Origin: Alcanivorax sp. | GTDB taxonomy: Bacteria > Pseudomonadota > Gammaproteobacteria > Pseudomonadales > Alcanivoracaceae | NCBI GenBank assembly: GCA_022449455.1 | Contig: JAKUPL010000029.1 | Location: 1-52,698, forward strand | Direction: 5' to 3' | DNA: 52,698 bases | Shown here: positions 9,329-16,351 of the stretch, in pieces | Numbering within the stretch: position 1 is the stretch's first letter | Layout of the letters: the number at the start of each line of letters is the position of its first letter | Notes under the pieces: model-generated | The model's database searches: none | The model's input: the letters and a program-made list of their open reading frames with translations, nothing else | Told to the model about the DNA's origin: nothing | Program-made: the position numbers and the translations under genes

Positions 9329-9420
9329 GTAAACCCCCATAAAAATGGCCGGGAGCCATTTTCAACGTCGCGCGAGCGACGGCCCGGCATAAAAAACGCG
9401 CGGATAGCGCATCGGCAATG

Positions 9421-9438
9421 CTATACTCGCCGGTATAG
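9421..9438. promoter_or_regulatory. operator-like palindrome 1 (efflux operon/TetR)
   Basis: CTATAC-N6-GTATAG is a perfect inverted repeat between the divergent adaptor and TetR genes. On the minus strand a TGGACC / TACTAT pair with 17-base spacing overlaps this site and the next, and could be the efflux-operon promoter. The layout fits TetR repression of the pump. Confidence 0.6.
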
Positions 9439-9453
9439 TAATTTTATTGAACT

Positions 9454-9466
9454 TACTGGTCCAGTA
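9454..9466. promoter_or_regulatory. operator-like palindrome 2 (efflux operon/TetR)
   Basis: TACTGG-T-CCAGTA is a perfect 13-base palindrome only 6 bases before the TetR start codon. A regulator bound here would block its own gene and could reach the divergent pump promoter, a common TetR arrangement. The sequence is unrelated to palindrome 1, so two different proteins or two binding modes are possible. Confidence 0.6.
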
Positions 9467-9472
9467 TTTGAT

Positions 9473-10108
9473 ATGTCCGATAACGACGCCCAGACAGGCC
9501 TGCGTGGACGGCCCAAGGATCCGGCCAAACGCCAGGCGATTCTGGATGCCGCCAAGACCCTGTTTCTCTCCCAGGGCTTTTCCGGGACCAGCATGGATGC
9601 CGTGGCCGCCGACGCGGGGGTTTCCAAGCTCACCGTCTACAGTCATTTCTCGGACAAGGTGACCCTGTTCGCCGCCGCCGTGGAAGCCAAGTGCCAGGAG
9701 TCGATGCCGTTTCCGATTTTCTCCCTGGAAGCGGACGACGAACTGCCCACGGTGCTGGCGCGCATCGGCCGGGCCTTCATGGAACTGACCAACAGCGACG
9801 AGGCCATCCAACTGGAGCGGCTGATGAACAGCCTGGCGGTTCAGGATCCGGAGATGGCGCGGCTGTTCTTCGACGCCGGCCCGGCCAAGACCCTGAACGA
9901 GATGGAGCGGTTGCTGGTCAAGGCCCGGGACCGGCGCTTGCTGATCCTCAAGGACCCGGCGGCCGCCGCCGAGCTGTTTTTCGGCATGCTGCTGAGCTGC
10001 CGGCACATGCAGGTGCTGATCGGCTGCGCCGCGCCGCCGGGCCCGGCCGAGTCCGAAGAGCATGTACGCGAAGTGGTGCGCGTGTTCCTGAAAGGCCACG
10101 CCCCCTGA
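9473..10108 (+). CDS. TetR/AcrR family regulator of the efflux operon
   Basis: A 211-residue TetR-type repressor. The N-terminal helix-turn-helix is clear (KRQAILDAAKTLFLSQGFSGTSMDAVAADAGVS split across residues about 18-50, then KLTVYSHFSDK). The C-terminal ligand-binding domain is helical and poorly conserved, as usual. The ATG at 9473 starts MSDNDAQTG. The frame stays open far upstream only because it is antisense to GC-rich genes. Its position divergent from the RND operon, with two palindromes in between, indicates ligand-relieved repression of the pump. Confidence 0.92.
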   Translation: MSDNDAQTGLRGRPKDPAKRQAILDAAKTLFLSQGFSGTSMDAVAADAGVSKLTVYSHFSDKVTLFAAAVEAKCQESMPFPIFSLEADDELPTVLARIGRAFMELTNSDEAIQLERLMNSLAVQDPEMARLFFDAGPAKTLNEMERLLVKARDRRLLILKDPAAAAELFFGMLLSCRHMQVLIGCAAPPGPAESEEHVREVVRVFLKGHAP

Positions 10109-10176
10109 ACGCCGCGCTTTTGTCCGCGGCGGGAACCGGCTAGGCTGCCGGCTGCGTCATCTCCCCGGGGCCGGCC

Positions 10177-10728
10177 ATGCTGCAGGACTTTCTCGAACAT
10201 TTCGGTTACCTCGCCTTGTTCCTCGGCACCTTCTTCGAGGGCGAGGCGGTGCTGGTGCTGGCCGGCTTTCTGGCCTTTCAAGGCTATCTGCGTCTGGAAC
10301 TGGTGGTGCTGGTGGCCTTCCTGGGGGCCTGGGCCGGCGACCAGCTCTGGTACACCCTGGGGCGCCGCTACGGGCGCGGGCTGCTGGCGCGCAAACCGCG
10401 CTGGGAGCAGCTCGGCGACAAGGCGCTGGTGCGGCTGCGGCGCCATCCGGATTTGTGGGTGCTGGGGTTCCGCTTCGTCTACGGGCTGCGCACGGTGATG
10501 CCGCTGGCGATCGGCGTGTCCGGCTATCCGCCGCGCCGTTTTCTGCTGTTCAATGGGCTGGGCGCGGCGATCTGGGCCTCGGTGCTGGGCCTCGCCGCCT
10601 TCCATTTCGGCAATCTCTTGGAAGCCATTCTCGGCGAAGTAAAACGCTACGAACTGTTGGTGTTGTCGGCGCTGCTGGTGCTGGCGGCCCTGTTCTGGCT
10701 GTGGCGCCGCTGGCGCCAGCGTCCCTAG
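10177..10728 (+). CDS. DedA family membrane protein
   Basis: A 183-residue DedA/SNARE-associated (PF09335) inner-membrane protein. The family is linked to lipid carrier flipping and membrane homeostasis. It has the expected N-terminal GYLALFLGTFFEGEAVLVLAGF segment with the acidic residue in FFEGE, a central GDQLWYTLGRRYGR motif, and FRFVYGLRTVMPLAIGVSG with the conserved arginines. The gene ends in WRRWRQRP followed by a TAG. The stop overlaps the first base of a 270-bp MITE-like element, so the original C-terminus may have been slightly longer. Confidence 0.9.
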   Translation: MLQDFLEHFGYLALFLGTFFEGEAVLVLAGFLAFQGYLRLELVVLVAFLGAWAGDQLWYTLGRRYGRGLLARKPRWEQLGDKALVRLRRHPDLWVLGFRFVYGLRTVMPLAIGVSGYPPRRFLLFNGLGAAIWASVLGLAAFHFGNLLEAILGEVKRYELLVLSALLVLAALFWLWRRWRQRP

Positions 10729-10995
10729 GGCCTGTTCACACTACTTGCATTACGCCTGTTGTGGCTAAACACCCACCCATCTAGGCACGAGGAGAGAAGT
10801 TTGGTGGTGCCAAATGAACGACGAGTAACGCGGAGGGGTGGGTTTTTAGCCACAACCCGAAGGGCTGGCGCCCTTTTGGCCTCCAGCGTCGTTGTCGGTC
10901 GCTTATTTGGAATGACCAAACCGCGCTCCCTCCGCCTGGCTGGAGACCAAAAGGACACCCAGCAGGCGTGATGCAAGTAGTGTGAACAGGCCCTA
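10726..10995. mobile_element. MITE-like element with 33-bp terminal inverted repeats
   Basis: The sequences at 10726-10758 and 10963-10995 are 33-base inverted repeats with one mismatch, beginning TAGGGCCTGTTCACACTACT. If the outer TA on each side is a target duplication, the element proper is GGGCC...GGCCC flanked by TA, as for Tc1/IS630-type transposition. Inside lies a second 18-bp inverted repeat (10761-10778 and 10836-10853, one mismatch) and further partial hairpins, so a transcript would fold into a multi-stem structure. No convincing gene lies inside. It sits between the DedA and Ada-AlkA genes. Confidence 0.75.
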
Positions 10996-11049
10996 AGTCG
11001 GGTCCGAAAACGGCGAGTGTCGGCCGCCTGCCGGGCGTATCATGCGGAT

Positions 11050-12525
11050 ATGTTCGACGACGATGTCTGCTACCGCGCCCTGAGCGCCCGGGATCCCCGC
11101 TTCGACGGCCACTTCTATGTGGCGGTCTCCACCACCGGCGTGTATTGCCGGCCGGTGTGCCCGGCGCGCCTGCCGCGCCGCGCCAACTGCGTCTTCTATC
11201 CCAGTGCCGCCGCCGCTGAAGCGCGCGGCTTCCGCCCCTGCCTGCGCTGCCGCCCGGAACTGGCGCCCGGGTTGGCCAGCGTGGACGCCCGCCAGCGGCT
11301 GGCGCGGGCCGCCGCCGCGCGCCTGGACGCCGGGCTGGCGGACCAGGACCTGGCCGGTCTGGCCGCCGCCCTGGGGGTCAGCGACCGGCATCTGCGTCGC
11401 GTGTTCCGGTTGGAATACGGGGTTACGCCGGTGGCCTATGCCCAGACCCAGCGCCTGCTGCTGGCCAAGCGGTTGCTCACCGAGACCGGTCTGCCGGTCA
11501 CCGAGGTGGCACTGGCGGCCGGGTTCGGCAGCCTGCGCCGCTTCAACGCCCTGTTCCGCCAGCGCTACCGGCTCAAGCCGTCCAGCCTGCGCCGCCCAGG
11601 CGGTGCCGGCGACACGGACAGCTTCACCCTGCGGCTGGCCTATCGCCCGCCCTACGACTGGCCGGCGCTGCGGGACTTTCTCGGCCAGCGCGCCATCGCC
11701 GGGGTGGAGAGCGTGGAGGACGGCGTCTACCGGCGCACCGTGGCGCTGCGGCGAGGGGAGCGCCGCTATCGGGGCTGGCTGACGGTGGCGCCGGTGAAGG
11801 GCCGCGACCAACTGGCGGTGACCCTGTCCGCGTCCCTGGCCGGCGCGGTGCCGGAGGTGCTGGCGCGGCTGCGGCATCTGTTCGACCTGAATTGCCAGCC
11901 CTCGGAGGTGGCCGCCGCCCTGGGGCCGTTGATGGCGGCCCATCCGGGCTTGCGGGTGCCCGGTGCCTTCGACGGGTTCGAGGCGGCGGTGCGCGCGGTG
12001 CTGGGCCAGCAGATCACGGTGCGCGCCGCCCAGACCCTGGCCGGCCGGGTGGCGGCGGCCCTGGGCGAGCCCCTGGAGACGCCGTTCGCGGCGCTCACCC
12101 ACACCTTCCCCGAGGCCGCCACGGTGGCCGCCACCGACGCCGACACCCTGGGCGGGCTGGGCATTCTGCGCAGCCGCGTGGGGGCGATCCGGGCGCTGGC
12201 CTCGGCCTGCCACGGTGGCGAGCTGGTGCTGGCGCCGGGGGCGCCCGTGGAGGAAACGCTGGCGGCGCTGAAAGCACTGCCGGGCATCGGCGACTGGACC
12301 GCGCACTATCTGGCGTTGCGCGCGCTGTCCTGGCCGGACGCCTTTCCCGCCGCCGACTACGGCGTGCTCAAGGCGCTCGGTGAACGGTCGCCGGCCCGGG
12401 CGCGGCGCCGCGCCGAAGCCTGGCGGCCCTGGCGGGCCTACGCGGTGATGGCGCTGTGGCGGAACCTGGCGACGGAGGGCGCGGTGCCTCAGTCCGCGCT
12501 GGGCTGCGGTGAGGGCGCCCGCTGA
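11050..12525 (+). CDS. Ada-AlkA fusion: methyl-sensing regulator/3-methyladenine glycosylase
   Basis: A 491-residue fusion. Residues about 1-75 are the Ada metal-binding domain that takes a methyl group from DNA phosphotriesters, with the four zinc cysteines (GVYCRPVC and RPCLRC). Residues about 80-185 are an AraC-type DNA-binding domain (LAAALGVSDRHLRRVFR). The rest is AlkA-like, with an N-terminal TBP-like part and a helix-hairpin-helix (LPGIGDWTAHYLALRAL) followed by the catalytic aspartate (AADYGVLKAL). It should sense alkylation and excise alkylated bases. The Ada methylguanine methyltransferase domain is absent. The ATG at 11050 starts the conserved part. A GTG at 11017 is also open. 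Its 3' end overlaps the convergent MFS gene by 37 bases. Confidence 0.9.
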   Translation: MFDDDVCYRALSARDPRFDGHFYVAVSTTGVYCRPVCPARLPRRANCVFYPSAAAAEARGFRPCLRCRPELAPGLASVDARQRLARAAAARLDAGLADQDLAGLAAALGVSDRHLRRVFRLEYGVTPVAYAQTQRLLLAKRLLTETGLPVTEVALAAGFGSLRRFNALFRQRYRLKPSSLRRPGGAGDTDSFTLRLAYRPPYDWPALRDFLGQRAIAGVESVEDGVYRRTVALRRGERRYRGWLTVAPVKGRDQLAVTLSASLAGAVPEVLARLRHLFDLNCQPSEVAAALGPLMAAHPGLRVPGAFDGFEAAVRAVLGQQITVRAAQTLAGRVAAALGEPLETPFAALTHTFPEAATVAATDADTLGGLGILRSRVGAIRALASACHGGELVLAPGAPVEETLAALKALPGIGDWTAHYLALRALSWPDAFPAADYGVLKALGERSPARARRRAEAWRPWRAYAVMALWRNLATEGAVPQSALGCGEGAR

Positions 12526-13703
12526 TGCCGACGACTGTAGGCGCTCAGCAGCACGCCGATCACCATGGCCACGCAGCTCAGCGCGAACACCAGCCGGAAG
12601 CCGTCGCGCCATTCGATCAGTGGCCCGGCCAGGGCCGGCCCCAGTAGCTGACCCACCGCGTAGAACAGGGTCACGAAGCTCACCGCCACCGGCGCCCGAT
12701 GCGCCGGCACCGTCTCGGTGGACGCCGCCAGCACGGTGGAGAACATGCCCGCCGCGCACAGCCCCATCAGCAGAAAATGGGCGCCGAACGCCCAGGTCAC
12801 CGGATGCAGCACCGGAATCAGGGTGGCCAGCAGCGACAGCCCCATGGACAGCATCAGGCCGTTGGCGTAGCCGAGCCGGTCGGACAGCCAGCCCCAGGCC
12901 GGCCCGGCGAACACCGACAGCATGCCCATGGCGGAGACCAGATGGCCGGCGGTGCGCGCCGGCGTATCCGCGGCCAGCGCGTAGCTGTACATAAACGTGC
13001 TTTGCACGATAAAGGTGAGCCCGAGCACGCCGTACACCAGTCCCACGATCACCACATGGGGGTTGCGGAAGATCGGCGCGTCCGGTTCGCCCAGGGCGGC
13101 GGCGGTGTCCGCGGCCAGCGGCCGGGGCGGGTTGCGCAGAAACAGGGCCACCAGCACGGTGACCAGCACGCCGCCGCCGGCGAACAGCAGCCACACCTGG
13201 CGCCAGCCGTCGCCGCCGGCCTCGGTGAGCGGTGGCGCCAGGGCGCCGATCAGCAGCATGCCGATGCCCACGCCGCTGTTGACGAAGCCGATCACCGCGC
13301 CGCGCCGGTGCGGGTAGGTGTTGGCGAGCAAGGAGATCAGCGGGGTATAGCCGAAGGCGGTGCCCATGCCGAGCAGCACCATCAAGACCAGCGCCATTCC
13401 GTAACGGGTGGTCTGGCTCAGCCCGAGAAAGCCGGCGATCACCAGCACCAGCCCCAGCAACACCGAGGTCTTGCCGCCGAACCGGGCGGCGAACACGCCT
13501 GCCACCATGACCAGCAACAGGTAGCCCAGGGCGTTGGCGGTGCTCAGATTGGCCGCCTGGCCATAGCTCAGCTGCAGGCCTTCGCGCATGGCCGGCAGCA
13601 CCAGCCCGTAACTGAGCCGGGCGAACACCAGCAGCACCACGATGCAGGCGGCGCCGGTGGACACCATCAGAAAAAACGGCGGACGACGGTCGAGGAAGCG
13701 CAT
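12489..13703 (-). CDS. MFS transporter (YbfB/YjiJ-like)
   Basis: A 404-residue major facilitator with 12 hydrophobic segments, an N-terminal half opening with FARLSYGLVLPAMREGLQLSYGQ, and the cytoplasmic-loop motif RFGGKTSVLLGL between helices 2 and 3. A second motif-A version, WGWLSDRLGYANGL, lies in the C-terminal half. The opening resembles the YbfB/YjiJ group of uncharacterised MFS proteins. It is convergent with the Ada-AlkA gene and overlaps its last 37 bases. Substrate unknown. Confidence 0.85.
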   Translation of the reverse strand: MRFLDRRPPFFLMVSTGAACIVVLLVFARLSYGLVLPAMREGLQLSYGQAANLSTANALGYLLLVMVAGVFAARFGGKTSVLLGLVLVIAGFLGLSQTTRYGMALVLMVLLGMGTAFGYTPLISLLANTYPHRRGAVIGFVNSGVGIGMLLIGALAPPLTEAGGDGWRQVWLLFAGGGVLVTVLVALFLRNPPRPLAADTAAALGEPDAPIFRNPHVVIVGLVYGVLGLTFIVQSTFMYSYALAADTPARTAGHLVSAMGMLSVFAGPAWGWLSDRLGYANGLMLSMGLSLLATLIPVLHPVTWAFGAHFLLMGLCAAGMFSTVLAASTETVPAHRAPVAVSFVTLFYAVGQLLGPALAGPLIEWRDGFRLVFALSCVAMVIGVLLSAYSRRHQRAPSPQPSAD

Positions 13704-13866
13704 GCGGACGTGCCCTGATTTTTTGTTATGAGACCCGGGAGTGTACTCCGGCCCCGGCGACGGTCATACCCACAGGTATGTGGAAAGATTCCGGATTTTC
13801 CCGCCCCGTCGGCCGGTGTCGGCTGGTATGCTGGGCGCCCCCGTTTTCGAGCCTCTGGAGAATCCC

Positions 13867-14085
13867 ATGCACAGCCCGCGCCCCGGCCGCTACCGGCATT
13901 TCAAGGGCAATGAATACCAGGTGCTGGGCACCGCCACCCATTCGGAAACCGGCGAGGCCCTGGTGGTCTACCGGCCCCTGTACGGTGACGGCGACCTGTG
14001 GGTGCGGCCGCTGGCCATGTTCCAGGAAACCGTGCTGCGCGATGGCCAGGAACGCCCGCGCTTCGCCTTTGTCGCCGACGATTGA
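13867..14085 (+). CDS. DUF1653 family protein
   Basis: A 72-residue cytoplasmic protein of the DUF1653 family, recognised by PGRYRHFKGNEYQVLGTATHSETGEALVVYRPLYG and the terminal WVRPLAMFQETV segment. The ATG at 13867 is preceded by CTGGAG at good spacing. The open frame continues upstream, but without a start of that quality. It lies 31 bases before the RlmI-like gene, with which it is probably cotranscribed. The family has no established function. Confidence 0.88.
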   Translation: MHSPRPGRYRHFKGNEYQVLGTATHSETGEALVVYRPLYGDGDLWVRPLAMFQETVLRDGQERPRFAFVADD

Positions 14086-14116
14086 TAAAATGCCCGTTTT
14101 GCGTGAGCCCACCACC

Positions 14117-15319
14117 ATGTCCGAGTCCACCCCCGTCCTGCGCCTGCGAAAGAACGAAGAGCGCCGCCTCAAAGCCGGCCACGATTGGATCTATGCCAAT
14201 GAGGTGGACACCGGCGAAACCCCGGTGAAAAGCCTGCCCGCGGGCGCCGCCGCCCGGGTCGAGGACGCCCGTGGCAAACCCCTGGGGCGGGCGCTGCTGA
14301 GCCCGAACTCGCTGATCGTCGGCCGTCTTTACAGCCGCGACTCGGAACAGGAACCCAGCCGCAGCTTCTTCAAGAAGCGCATCGAACAGGCGCTGGCGTT
14401 GCGCGAAACCCTGTTCCCGGCGCCGGGCTACCGGCTGGTGCACGGCGAGGCCGACGGCCTGCCGGGGCTGGTGGTGGACCGGTATGACGACACCCTGGTG
14501 CTGCAGGCCGGCACCGCCGGCATGGAAGCGCACCTGGAGACGGTGGTGTCGGCCCTGGACGCGGTGCTGTCGCCCACCAACATCGTGGTGCGCAACGAAG
14601 CCGGCGTCCGCGAGCTGGAAGATCTGCCGCTCTATACCCGGGCGCTGAAAGGCGACGTGCCCGAGTCGGTGACCCTGAGCGAAAACGGCGGCCGCTTCAC
14701 CGCGCCGTTGCGCGAGGGGCAGAAGACCGGCTGGTTCTTCGATCACCGCGCCGCCCGTGCGCGCATGGCGCCGCTGGCCAAGGACGCCCGGGTGCTGGAC
14801 GTGTTCGCCTACTGCGGCGGCTGGGGCGTGCAGGCGGCGCTGGCCGGCGCCCGCGAAGTGACCGGCGTGGACAGCTCCGGCCTGGCGCTGGACTACATGC
14901 ACCGCAACGCGGAGCTGAACGGCGTGGGTGACCGGCTGCGCACGCTGGAGGGCGACGCCGTGGCGGCCATGAAGGAGTTGATCGCCGACGGCGAGAAGTT
15001 TGATCTGGTGATTCTGGACCCGCCGGCGTTCATCAAACGGCGCAAGGATTTCAAAAACGGCCTGGCCGGCTACCACGCCATCAACGAACTGGCGGTGCGG
15101 CTGGTGAAACCCGGCGGTTATCTGATCTCCGCGTCCTGCTCCATGCACCTGCCCGCCGACAAGCTGCTGGACGTGATGCGCGCCTCCGCGCGGCACATCG
15201 ACCGCGCCCTGCAGATCATCGGTCAGGAAGGCCAGGGCCCGGACCATCCGGTGCAACCGGCGATGCCGGAAACGGCCTATCTGAAAAGCTGGTTCGGGCG
15301 GTTGCTGTTCCGGTTTTAA
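14117..15319 (+). CDS. rlmI: class I SAM-dependent rRNA (cytosine-C5) methyltransferase, RlmI-like
   Basis: A 400-residue RlmI/RlmO-type enzyme that methylates a cytosine in 23S rRNA (C1962 in E. coli). It has an N-terminal PUA domain (LRLRKNEERRLKAGHDWIYANEV), a RNA-binding middle region, and a Rossmann methyltransferase domain with the SAM loop (VFAYCGGWGVQAAL), the LDPPAFIK motif and a cysteine in SASCSMHL. The length matches the family (about 396). The ATG at 14117 gives the natural N-terminus. An in-frame ATG at 14090 would add 9 residues. Repeat copy B follows directly downstream. Confidence 0.85.
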   Translation: MSESTPVLRLRKNEERRLKAGHDWIYANEVDTGETPVKSLPAGAAARVEDARGKPLGRALLSPNSLIVGRLYSRDSEQEPSRSFFKKRIEQALALRETLFPAPGYRLVHGEADGLPGLVVDRYDDTLVLQAGTAGMEAHLETVVSALDAVLSPTNIVVRNEAGVRELEDLPLYTRALKGDVPESVTLSENGGRFTAPLREGQKTGWFFDHRAARARMAPLAKDARVLDVFAYCGGWGVQAALAGAREVTGVDSSGLALDYMHRNAELNGVGDRLRTLEGDAVAAMKELIADGEKFDLVILDPPAFIKRRKDFKNGLAGYHAINELAVRLVKPGGYLISASCSMHLPADKLLDVMRASARHIDRALQIIGQEGQGPDHPVQPAMPETAYLKSWFGRLLFRF

Positions 15320-15330
15320 GGCCTGACGGC

Positions 15331-15441
15331 CAGTTAAAAGTGAAAAGTTGAAAGTTAAAACGCGGGGAAGGTCGCATCAGACGCCAAGGCCGTGCCCGCG
15401 CGTCTTTTCAACTTTTAACTTTTAACTTTTAACTTTCAACT
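15331..15441. repeat. dispersed heptad palindrome, copy B
   Basis: Left arm of GTTAAAAG/GTTGAAAG units (about 15331-15360), an imperfect GC-rich core containing GGCCGTGCCCGCG, and a longer right arm of TTTAACT/TTTCAACT units to about 15441. It fills the gap between the converging rlmI-like and lysE-like genes. The arms are less perfectly paired than in copies C and D, consistent with an older copy. Confidence 0.8.
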
Positions 15442-15448
15442 AGCCCTT

Positions 15449-16054
15449 TTATACCCAGACGATGACCGCGATCACCGCCAGCACCCCCGCCGTGGCGCGC
15501 TCCACCCGATCCTGATGCCGGCGCAGGGCGGCCAGCACCGGCCCCCGCGCCAGCATCAGCGCCACCAGCGAGTACCAGCCCCCGTCGATCACCACCGCCG
15601 TGGCGGCCACTTGCACGCGGGCCACGGTGCCCATGCCGGCGTCGATGAACTGGCTGAACAGGGCCAGGAAGAACAGCGCCACCTTGGGATTCAGAAACGC
15701 GATCAGAAAGCCGTCGCGGGCCGGCCGCGCGCCGCCGCTGCGCGCCGGGCCGTGGGCCGCGGCGTTGCCGGCCTGGCGCCAGCTTTTCCAGGCCAGCCAC
15801 AGCAGGAACAGGGAGCCGGCCAGGCGGATGCCGGTTTCCAGGGACGGAAAACGGTGCAGCACCACCGCCAGCCCGGCCACGGTGGCGGCGGCGTAGACGC
15901 CGATGCCCAGGGCGTGGGCCAGGGCGGTGCGTACCCCGGCCCGGGCCGAGCCGTGCAGGGTGTGATGCAGCACCATGGCCAGGCTGGCGCCGGGTGTCAT
16001 GGCGCCCAGGGCACACACCCCGGCCAGCAGTAACCATTCCTCGATCGTCAGCAT
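15449..16054 (-). CDS. LysE/RhtB family amino-acid exporter
   Basis: A 201-residue inner-membrane protein of the LysE/RhtB (PF01810) family. It starts MLTIEEWLLLAGVCALGAMTPGASLAMV, with the family's proline-glycine motif in helix 1. The central FLIAFLNPKVALFFLALFSQF signature and the GGWYSLVA stretch are present. The start at 16054 has a GAGGGGAAG Shine-Dalgarno 1-2 bases away. Upstream in-frame starts run into the tandem repeat region. The likely role is efflux of an amino acid or homoserine-lactone-like compound. Confidence 0.88.
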   Translation of the reverse strand: MLTIEEWLLLAGVCALGAMTPGASLAMVLHHTLHGSARAGVRTALAHALGIGVYAAATVAGLAVVLHRFPSLETGIRLAGSLFLLWLAWKSWRQAGNAAAHGPARSGGARPARDGFLIAFLNPKVALFFLALFSQFIDAGMGTVARVQVAATAVVIDGGWYSLVALMLARGPVLAALRRHQDRVERATAGVLAVIAVIVWV

Positions 16055-16351
16055 CTTCCCCTCTCCCCGCGCGAAGCGGGCATTGCACGTCAGCCGTTGC
16101 CCGCCGTCAATGCTTGCCCGACGAAGCGCTTGCCCGACGAAGCGCTTACATAAAAACACCAAAAATTCCTGACCGGCTAAGCCGCTGAATCGGTTCGGGT
16201 TATAAAACCGCCGCCGAGCCCCTTCACGCCAGGGCTCACGCGGGCTTGACGACGTTCACGCCGGCCTTGACCCGACCCTCACCGGGGCGCGCGCAGCGTC
16301 GGGCGCAGGTCCTCGTGGAACGACCTCCCGATACGTACAAGGAGAACAACG
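16055..16351. other. intergenic region between lysE-like and cytochrome genes
   Basis: A 297-base divergent spacer without a supportable gene. It holds a perfect tandem duplication of a 16-base unit, GCTTGCCCGACGAAGC, at 16112-16127 and 16128-16143. The unit has self-complementary ends (GCTT/AAGC), so each can form a small hairpin. It also holds a CGGTT...AACCG inverted repeat around 16192-16210. Promoters for both flanking genes must lie here, but I cannot place them firmly. Confidence 0.6.

Noticed and set aside
6449-9472. A 1219-codon open frame on the plus strand ending in the TetR gene
   Set aside because: The part before 9473 is antisense to the RND operon and is rich in H, Q, G and R, typical of the shadow frame of GC-rich genes. 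Only the TetR part is real.
10725-10976. Small open frames of 70 and 83 codons inside the MITE-like element
   Set aside because: They exist on both strands because the element is largely palindromic. They lack ribosome-binding sites and resemble no protein.
10993-13194. A 733-codon minus-strand frame opposite the Ada-AlkA gene
   Set aside because: Its first third is an out-of-frame copy of the MFS gene and the rest is antisense to a well-supported repair gene. The composition is that of a shadow frame.
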